The notes beneath the pieces are model-generated. The model was not told the origin of the DNA. It did not search any database and saw only the letters and a program-made list of their open reading frames with translations. Below, piece by piece: positions 1 to 4,624 of a stretch of 6,805 nt of DNA. How positions within the stretch are numbered: the first letter of the stretch is position 1; every line of letters begins with the position of its first letter. The DNA is from Planctomycetota bacterium (GTDB lineage: Bacteria > Planctomycetota > UBA1135 > UBA2386). The translations under genes and the position numbers were made by a program. The DNA lies in assembly GCA_020425885.1 (NCBI GenBank), contig JAGQRA010000618.1, positions 1 to 6,805 on the forward strand. The letters run 5' to 3'.

Positions 1-802
1 CCTGGTCGAGGCGGTCCTGCAGGGCGCGGCTTTCGCGTTCGCTGCGGGCCCGCGACGCGGCGCGCTCCGACAGCAGGTCGTCGGAGATCAGGATCTTGTC
101 GAACAGCAGCTTGAGCAGGACCGAGAGGTAGCGTCGCCCCATCTCGGTGACCCGCAGACTCGACGAGCCCCAGGTCCGGCCGTACCAGCTGATCGGGATC
201 TCGGCGATGTGATAGCGCCGGATCAGCGTGCTCAACGACATCTCGATCGTGATGTTGAAATGGCAGGCCGTGTACGGACCGCACTGCCGCACGACCTCGG
301 TGCGGTAGGCCTTGAAGGCATTGGTGATGTCGTTGAAACGGGTCCAGAACAGGAACTGGATCACCTTGTTGACGACGCGGTTCAGCACGCGCTTGAACCA
401 TGGATAGTCCTTCACCACGCTGCCCTTGCGGAAGCGTGAGCCGAACACGCAGTCGTAGCCCTCCTCGATCTTGCGGTAGTAGGCGACGATGTCGCGCGGG
501 TCGTCGGAGTCATCGGCCATGACGACGATGACGACGTCGCCGGTGACCGCCTCGAGCCCGGAGCGGATCGCGCGGCCGAAACCGCCGGGGGGCGTGCGCG
601 AGACGATGCGGATCGCCGGCCAACGCTGCTGCAGTTGCTCGGCGATGGCGCGCGTGCCGTCGGTGCTGTTGTCGTCGACGACGATCAGCTCGGTGGGGAT
701 GCCCTCCCGTTCGAGCTCGACGAGGATCTTCTCGACCGTCGTCGCGAGGATGCCCTCCTCGTTGTGAGCGGGCATCACCAGGGATAGCAGTTTCGCACCC
801 AC
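1..802 (-). CDS. Family 2 glycosyltransferase, polyprenyl/dolichol-phosphate hexose synthase-like (3' end beyond the window)
   Basis: Likely transfers a sugar from a nucleotide-sugar to a lipid-phosphate or similar acceptor at the inner face of the cytoplasmic membrane. The minus-strand frame stays open from about 802 to the left edge (267 codons plus one base). A GT-A fold is visible: first strand LLSLVMPAHNEEG (about residues 5-17), VVDDNSTDGT (41-50), PPGGFGRAIRSGL (71-83), and the DXD-type metal and nucleotide site MADDSDDP (95-102). Further on comes SWYGRTWGSSSLRVTEMGRRY (205-225), which resembles the conserved G.SSL.. EMG.RYL segment of DPM1/ALG5-like enzymes. After that the chain becomes a charged helical tail (about 231-267) that may form a coiled coil. 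No transmembrane helix is seen before the edge. The start is uncertain: GTG at 802 or TTG at 811 keeps the whole first strand, whereas ATG at 775 would cut into it. No convincing Shine-Dalgarno is seen. The fold is well supported; donor and acceptor are unknown. Confidence 0.88.
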   Translation of the reverse strand, partial: MGAKLLSLVMPAHNEEGILATTVEKILVELEREGIPTELIVVDDNSTDGTRAIAEQLQQRWPAIRIVSRTPPGGFGRAIRSGLEAVTGDVVIVVMADDSDDPRDIVAYYRKIEEGYDCVFGSRFRKGSVVKDYPWFKRVLNRVVNKVIQFLFWTRFNDITNAFKAYRTEVVRQCGPYTACHFNITIEMSLSTLIRRYHIAEIPISWYGRTWGSSSLRVTEMGRRYLSVLLKLLFDKILISDDLLSERAASRARSERESRALQDRLDQ

Positions 803-836
803 CCCCGTCAACGCTAGCGACGGTGGTGGGGGCGGG
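798..836 (-). promoter_or_regulatory. GC-rich hairpin overlapping the glycosyltransferase start
   Basis: On the plus strand the arms are CCCACCCCC (798-806) and GGGGGCGGG (828-836), with a small nested GTC/GAC pairing (807-809 with 819-821) around the palindrome CGCTAGCG. On the minus-strand transcript the arms pair over nine positions including one G-U. If translation starts at GTG 802, the start codon and the G-run just before it lie inside the 3' arm, so the fold could hide the start. It could equally be part of a transcription end for the Kelch gene. The pairing is read directly from the sequence; the function is inferred. Confidence 0.35.
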
Positions 837-846
837 CAACGCCTTA

Positions 847-867
847 CCGCCGCTTGTCCGGCGGCGG
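847..867 (-). terminator. Possible terminator hairpin after the Kelch gene
   Basis: A perfect 7-bp stem, CCGCCGC (847-853) with GCGGCGG (861-867), encloses a 7-nt loop. It starts 18 nt beyond the stop codon of the Kelch gene in its direction of transcription. No T-run follows on the minus strand (the next bases are TAAGGC), so this is not a classical intrinsic terminator. A separate perfect 14-bp palindrome, GATCGGCGCCGATC (873-886), overlaps the stop codon and may add to the structure. Confidence 0.35.
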
Positions 868-884
868 GGCGCGATCGGCGCCGA

Positions 885-2420
885 TCAGTTGGCGCCGAGC
901 TTGCCGGCGATGCCGTTGCTGCTCGTCACCATGTTGGTGGCGGAGTCGAGCGCGAACGCCTGCGAGTTCATCGGCAGGCCGCCGAGCCCGTTCACCAGCG
1001 GCATGGCGGCCGTGAACGACGCCGTGCCGGCCAACGGCACCAACAGGGCGGTCGTCAGCACCACCGAGCTGTTGACGAGCAGGCTGCAGCCGGGCATGCC
1101 GGGCGCCGGCAGCGCGGAGTTGTCCTGGCCGAGGCTGATGACGACGGCGCCGAGCGACGTGGCCGAGAAGCCCGAGGCGGTCAGGGTCCAGTCGCGGCCA
1201 CCCCAGGGGTTGGAGCCCGCGGCCAGCGTCAGGCCGCCGCAGCCGCTGCCGTAGGGCAGGGCGCTGGCGAGCGGGGCAGCCTGGTACTCCTTGATCTTGC
1301 TGAGGTCGGCGTCGCCGATGGTGGTTGTGTTCTGGCCACTCCAGATCAGCACCTTGCCGTCGACGAAGGCGGAGAAGAAGCGCTGCACGTTGCCGATGAT
1401 CGGGTCATCCGTCCGCTGGTTCGTCATGTTGGCAGGGGCAGCGAAGGCGCGCCACTCGTTGGTGACGCAGTCATACTCGCTGACCCAGCTGGTGCTGCCG
1501 TTCGTCGTGTTCGACGGCGCGACGTTGGTGCCGGGGCCGTTGTTGATGACCAGGACCTCGCGGACGGCGTCGTAGACCAGCTCGTTGCCGCTGACCCAGG
1601 ACACGGGCACGGTCGAGTTGATTGGCGTGATCAGTGACCAGGTCGAGGTCGTGCCGTCCCAACGCCAGGTGTCGTTCATGTTGACGTTGGCGCCGTTGTT
1701 GATCTGACCGCCGACGACCACGATGTCGTTGTACGGCGCCGACCGCGACGCCATGCCATGGATGTTGCGCGGCTCGGGCGCGGTGCTGCCGGCAACCAGC
1801 CCGGTGACCTGCGTCCAGGTCGTTCCGGACAGCAGCCAGGTGTCGCCGAGCTTGTTGCCGAGCGTGTCCGTGCCGCCGAACTGCACGAGGTTGCCGCTGG
1901 TGGCGTCATAGGCGAGCTTGCCACCATCGGTGTCGAGCGGGCCGGTCGTGCCCGGGGTCGGGTTGGGGATCTGGCTCCAGAGGTTGGTGGCGAGATCGAA
2001 GACGTGGCAATCGCTGAGGATCGTCCCGGTGGCGGAGGTCCTGCCGCCGTAGATCACCAGGCGATTGCCGGCAGGGTCGTAGGCCATCGACTGGCGGAAG
2101 CCGACCGACGGCGCGTTCGGGTCACCCTCGGCCGACAGCGTCGCCCAGGTGCTGGTCACGGTGTCGTAGGCGTAGAGGCCGTTGTAGTAGACGCTGCCGG
2201 CGGCGCCGGCCGGCGCGTTGCGGCCGCCGAAGACGAACAGTCGCGTGCCGTCGGTGGCGCTGCCGCCCCACATGCGCTGGCTCGGAGCGCCGGCGTCGCT
2301 GCCGGCGACCACGGAGTAGTTGGCGCGAGGGCTGGCCAGGGGGCTCACGACCGTCTGGGCGGCGGCGCCGACGGCAAGGAGGGAGATGGAAAGAGTGGGA
2401 ACTACGGAGGTGCGAATCAT
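885..2420 (-). CDS. Secreted Kelch-repeat beta-propeller protein with Cys-containing C-terminal module
   Basis: A 511-residue exported protein of unknown ligand. Residues 1-22 (MIRTSVVPTLSISLLAVGAAAQ) form a signal peptide, with probable cleavage near AAA-Q. Residues 45-385 hold six Kelch-like blades, recognisable by a hydrophobic strand ending in a glycine pair: FVFGG (62-66), VIYGG (122-126), VQFGG (179-183), VVVGG (234-238), then weaker VINNG (291-295) and LIWSG (358-362). Each is followed by a Tyr/Trp-rich segment such as YDTVTSTW or FDLATNLW. Residues 388-511 form a separate module that starts PYGSGCGG, continues with a VISLGQDN strand (427-434) and a second Cys in PGC (445), and ends SQAFALD...SSNGIAGKLGAN. 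The two Cys (394, 445) may form a disulfide. The in-frame ATG at 2498 was not used because it would bury the signal peptide behind 26 residues. No Shine-Dalgarno precedes the chosen ATG. Kelch propellers usually bind proteins or glycans; no catalytic residues are recognisable here. Confidence 0.85.
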   Translation of the reverse strand: MIRTSVVPTLSISLLAVGAAAQTVVSPLASPRANYSVVAGSDAGAPSQRMWGGSATDGTRLFVFGGRNAPAGAAGSVYYNGLYAYDTVTSTWATLSAEGDPNAPSVGFRQSMAYDPAGNRLVIYGGRTSATGTILSDCHVFDLATNLWSQIPNPTPGTTGPLDTDGGKLAYDATSGNLVQFGGTDTLGNKLGDTWLLSGTTWTQVTGLVAGSTAPEPRNIHGMASRSAPYNDIVVVGGQINNGANVNMNDTWRWDGTTSTWSLITPINSTVPVSWVSGNELVYDAVREVLVINNGPGTNVAPSNTTNGSTSWVSEYDCVTNEWRAFAAPANMTNQRTDDPIIGNVQRFFSAFVDGKVLIWSGQNTTTIGDADLSKIKEYQAAPLASALPYGSGCGGLTLAAGSNPWGGRDWTLTASGFSATSLGAVVISLGQDNSALPAPGMPGCSLLVNSSVVLTTALLVPLAGTASFTAAMPLVNGLGGLPMNSQAFALDSATNMVTSSNGIAGKLGAN

Positions 2421-2564
2421 CAGGGTTCTGAGGTGGGCAGAGTTGGTCCTGGCTTCAGGCGACGAGTCCTGGCGAGCGGCCAAGAGAATGTAGCCCACTT
2501 CTGGTCCGGCGCCGTTCGCGGTCGATCCGTCGATGGCGTTCGAGCGGAACCGCGGTCGGGCCGT
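2421..2564. other. Intergenic gap between amidohydrolase and Kelch genes
   Basis: This 144-bp gap contains no open frame that I can support. On the minus strand a weak stem (CGCC.TCG with CGA..GGCG) lies shortly after the amidohydrolase stop, without a T-run. A weak -10-like TACATT lies about 70 bases before the Kelch start without a matching -35. I cannot tell whether the two genes are cotranscribed. Confidence 0.3.
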
Positions 2565-3836
2565 TCACCGCATCAGCGCGGCGAGCGTCGCGCAATGCGC
2601 GCGTACGCCGGTGCGGATGGCCGCCCGCGCGTCGGGATGATAGAGGGCGCTGTGAAGTGCCGGCACGGCGCCCTCGGCGCGCAGCCTGGCAAGGCGGTCC
2701 GGGGCGACGGTCCCGAGTTGGAACATGCAGACCGGAATCCCCTCGGGTGCCAGCAGGCCGAAGTCCTCGGCCCCCATGCTCGCCGGCGTCTCGAACACGT
2801 TGCTCTCGCCGAGTTCGCTGCACAGCGCGGCGCGGACCTTCGCCGTCAGCTCGGGCGAGTTGTACAGCGACGGCAGACCTTCGGAGAACGTGACCTCGGG
2901 TGCCGGCGCACGCGCGCCTTCGGCGACGCTGCGGGCGAGCCGCGCGACGGCCTCCATTAGGTGTTGGCGTACCTTCGGATCGTAGCTGCGCAACGTCAGC
3001 TGCAGGTGGCAGCGGTCGCCGATGATGTTGTGCTTGCTGCCGCCGTGGATCGAACCGACGGTGACGACGGCGGGCTGCAGCGGATCGATCTCGCGCGCGA
3101 CGATCGTCTGCGCCGCGGTCACGAACTGCGCCGCCTGCACGATCGGGTCGATCGTCTTGTGCGGCGTGCTGCCGTGGCCGCCGCGGCCGAACATCGTGAT
3201 GTCGACGCTGTCGACGTTGGCGAGGGCGAAGCCCGGGCGCACCCCGACCGTGCCCGTCGGGCCGTCGGCGAAGGTGTGCAGCGCGATCAGGAAGTCGGGC
3301 TTCGGCACGCGGTCATAGATCCCGGCCGCCATCATCGCCTTGGCGCCGGCGCCACGTTCTTCGGCGGGTTGGCCGACGAGCAGCAGCGTGCCATGCCAGG
3401 CGTCGCGATGGGCCGCGGCCCAGCGCGCGGTGCCGACGAGGCACGTCATGTGGACGTCGTGGCCGCAGGCGTGCATGACGCCGATCGGCTGGCCATCGGC
3501 AGCGGTGCCCGCCGGTGGCGATGCGTACGGCAGACCCGTCTGCTCGGCGATCGGCAGCGCGTCCATGTCGGCGCGCAAGAGCCCGACCGGACCATCGCCG
3601 TTCTTCATGACGCCGACGAGGCCGGTGCCGCCGATCCCGCGCACGACCTCGAACCCCGCGGCGGCGAGTTCGTCACCGAGCCGCGCCGAGGTCGCCTTCT
3701 CCTGGAACGACAGCTCGGGATGGCGGTGGAAGTGCCGGTACAGCGACTCCAGCGACTCGAGCTCGGCGTCGAGCCACGCGGTCGGAGACTGAGCGGCGAC
3801 CGCGGCTGCGAACCAACACCAGACGAGGATGCGCAT
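2565..3836 (-). CDS. Secreted M20D-family metallo-amidohydrolase (amidohydrolase/aminoacylase/carboxypeptidase-like)
   Basis: A 423-residue zinc-type hydrolase that should cleave an amide bond of an N-acyl or N-aromatic amino acid or small peptide. The M20D subfamily includes hippurate hydrolases, IAA-amino acid hydrolases and aminoacylases; the substrate cannot be read from sequence. Motifs in order: HRHPELSFQE (37-46); RADMDALP (88-95); MHACGHDVH (121-129, expected metal ligands Cys124 and His126); QPAEERGAGA (156-165, catalytic Glu159 and ligand Glu160); LHTF (His187); the lid/dimer domain from about 205 to 320 with GRGGHGSTPH (217-226); MGAEDFG (354-360); and LHSALYH (His395 as last ligand). 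Length matches the family plus a leader. The start at ATG 3836 gives a signal peptide (MRILVWCWFAAAVAAQ), so the enzyme is probably exported, whereas most relatives are cytosolic. A GTG start at 3869 would add 11 residues and place the leader inside. No Shine-Dalgarno is present. It is divergent from the sigma factor gene and shares a duplicated promoter box with it. Confidence 0.93.
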   Translation of the reverse strand: MRILVWCWFAAAVAAQSPTAWLDAELESLESLYRHFHRHPELSFQEKATSARLGDELAAAGFEVVRGIGGTGLVGVMKNGDGPVGLLRADMDALPIAEQTGLPYASPPAGTAADGQPIGVMHACGHDVHMTCLVGTARWAAAHRDAWHGTLLLVGQPAEERGAGAKAMMAAGIYDRVPKPDFLIALHTFADGPTGTVGVRPGFALANVDSVDITMFGRGGHGSTPHKTIDPIVQAAQFVTAAQTIVAREIDPLQPAVVTVGSIHGGSKHNIIGDRCHLQLTLRSYDPKVRQHLMEAVARLARSVAEGARAPAPEVTFSEGLPSLYNSPELTAKVRAALCSELGESNVFETPASMGAEDFGLLAPEGIPVCMFQLGTVAPDRLARLRAEGAVPALHSALYHPDARAAIRTGVRAHCATLAALMR

Positions 3837-3872
3837 GAAGTGATCGTACGGTGCCGGGACCGAAAACACATC
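3837..3872 (-). promoter_or_regulatory. Promoter/operator box of the amidohydrolase gene
   Basis: Left copy of the duplicated box. Read on the minus strand, TACGAT after the core resembles a -10 hexamer at 4 of 6 positions. If it acts as one, the transcript would start almost at the ATG, giving a leaderless or very short leader, which fits the missing Shine-Dalgarno. The alternative is an operator for a dimeric regulator binding the GGTnCCGGnACC palindrome. Confidence 0.5.
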
Positions 3873-3930
3873 CGATCGGATTCTCCCACGGCCCGCCGCG
3901 GCGATGTTGGTTTTGGTCCCGGCACCGTAC
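3846..3930. repeat. Inverted duplication in the divergent promoter region
   Basis: The reverse complement of 3846-3865 matches 3911-3930 at 19 of 20 positions (core GGTCCCGGCACCGTAC on each coding strand), with weaker similarity outward: GATCAC versus TGTCAC towards the genes, GATGT on the other side. The arms are about 44 nt apart. Each core also contains a 12-bp near-palindrome, GGTCCCGGCACC, with 10 of 12 positions symmetric. Each copy sits just before one of the two divergent start codons, with 9 nt (amidohydrolase) or 12 nt (sigma factor) between GTAC and ATG. The repeat is a direct observation; its role as a shared regulatory element is inferred. Confidence 0.9.
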
Positions 3931-3942
3931 TGTCACGTCCCG
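3903..3942 (+). promoter_or_regulatory. Promoter/operator box of the ECF sigma factor gene
   Basis: Right copy of the duplicated box, ending 12 nt before the sigma factor ATG. It keeps the T-run, the GGTCCCGGCACC near-palindrome and the GTAC, but the -10-like hexamer is poorer (TACTGT). Because the box is shared with the divergent gene, autoregulation by the ECF factor is a reasonable hypothesis: many ECF factors transcribe their own gene and a nearby target from matching promoters. Confidence 0.5.
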
Positions 3943-4527
3943 ATGGACCCGTCGACCCGACAACGCATCGAGCGCGCGACCGGCGGTGATCTGACGGCGG
4001 TCGACGAGCTGCTGGTCGATCTGCTGCCGGGTCTGCAGGCGTTCGTCTCGTTGCGCGCGGGGCCGCAGGTCCTCGCGCGCGAGCACAGCGCCGACCTGGT
4101 GCAGTCGGTCTGCCGCGAGGTGCTGGAGAATCTGTCGCGGTTCCAGCACGACGGCAGCGACGGCTTCCGGCGTTGGGTCTACCGCACCGCGCTGCGGAAG
4201 ATCGCCGACCGCCACGCCTTCCTCCGGGCGAAGAAGCGGGATGTCGGGCGCGAACGGCCGCTGGCCGAGGCCGAAAGTCTGGCGCCCGAAGCGGTGGCGG
4301 CGACGCCGACGCCGAGTCAGAACGCGGCGGCGAACGAGCAGGCGGCGCGCCTCGAGGTGGCGCTGCAGCAGCTGCCGCCCGAGCATCGCGAGGTGATCGT
4401 GCTGTCGCGGCACGTCGGCCTCTCGCACGCCGAGATCGCGGCCGAGATGGGGCGGACCGAGTCGGCGGTGAAGTCGTTGCTCTACCGCGCGCTGACGCAG
4501 CTCGCCGAGCTGCTGGATCCATCCTGA
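3943..4527 (+). CDS. ECF-type RNA polymerase sigma factor
   Basis: A 194-residue sigma-70 family factor with only the sigma-2 and sigma-4 domains, which directs RNA polymerase to a specific promoter set. Sigma-2 spans about residues 8-100: DLVQSVCREVLENLSRF (51-67) is the core-polymerase binding helix and GFRRWVYRTALRKIADRHAF (74-93) the -10-reading part. A linker rich in Ala, Pro and Glu (about 105-133) follows. Sigma-4 spans about 136-191: LQQLPPEHREVIVLSRHVGLSH, then the helix-turn-helix AEIAAEMGRTESAVKSLLYRAL (163-184) that reads the -35 element. The length is usual for the family. The start at ATG 3943 is preferred: an in-frame ATG at 3904 would make the duplicated promoter box coding. 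No anti-sigma, zinc-finger or membrane partner gene lies next to it, so its control is unclear. The style (DLVQSV, QLPPEHREVI) resembles planctomycete ECF factors. Targets are unknown; the divergent amidohydrolase is the best candidate. Confidence 0.95.
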   Translation: MDPSTRQRIERATGGDLTAVDELLVDLLPGLQAFVSLRAGPQVLAREHSADLVQSVCREVLENLSRFQHDGSDGFRRWVYRTALRKIADRHAFLRAKKRDVGRERPLAEAESLAPEAVAATPTPSQNAAANEQAARLEVALQQLPPEHREVIVLSRHVGLSHAEIAAEMGRTESAVKSLLYRALTQLAELLDPS

Positions 4528-4553
4528 TCGGCTGTCCCCGGCCGCTGGAGCGG

Positions 4554-4578
4554 TGATCGCGAGAAAATCCCGAGATCA
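4554..4578. promoter_or_regulatory. 25-bp imperfect dyad upstream of the serine hydrolase gene
   Basis: The dyad has outer arms TGATC/GATCA, then CG/CG and GA/TC, giving nine matching pairs of eleven around an AAA centre. It lies 26 nt after the sigma factor stop and 46 nt before the serine hydrolase ATG. This position suits an operator. As RNA it would be a weak hairpin with two mismatches and no T-run, so a terminator is less likely. The symmetry is seen directly; the function is inferred. Confidence 0.4.
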
Positions 4579-4614
4579 CGTGCGACCTCCGCCGGTTCCT
4601 GCGGGTGATGGACC

Positions 4615-4619
4615 GGAGG
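4615..4619 (+). promoter_or_regulatory. Ribosome binding site of the serine hydrolase gene
   Basis: GGAGG is followed by a 5-nt spacer (TTTCC) and ATG at 4625. This is the only strong Shine-Dalgarno in the window. It fixes the start at 4625 over the in-frame ATG at 4634, which would be too far away. Confidence 0.85.
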
Positions 4620-4624
4620 TTTCC

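Noticed and set aside
510..839. Minus-strand open frame overlapping the glycosyltransferase start
   Set aside because: The correct frame is the one that encodes VMPAHNEEG, VVDDNSTDGT and MADDSDDP; this one is a shifted shadow.
2501..2520. Possible third copy of the promoter box (GGTCCGGCGCCGTTC) upstream of the Kelch gene
   Set aside because: It matches only partly, lacks a base in the core, lies about 80 bp from the start, and is in the opposite orientation to that expected for the Kelch gene; chance similarity in GC-rich DNA is likely.
1758..2960. Long plus-strand open frame opposite the Kelch and amidohydrolase genes
   Set aside because: It is rich in Arg, Gly and Ala with no recognisable domain, and lies antisense to two genes with clear motifs. 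It is typical of high-GC shadow frames.
2961..3989. Long plus-strand open frame opposite the amidohydrolase, running into the sigma factor gene
   Set aside because: It crosses the divergent promoter region and opposes a well-supported M20 gene; the composition is shadow-like.
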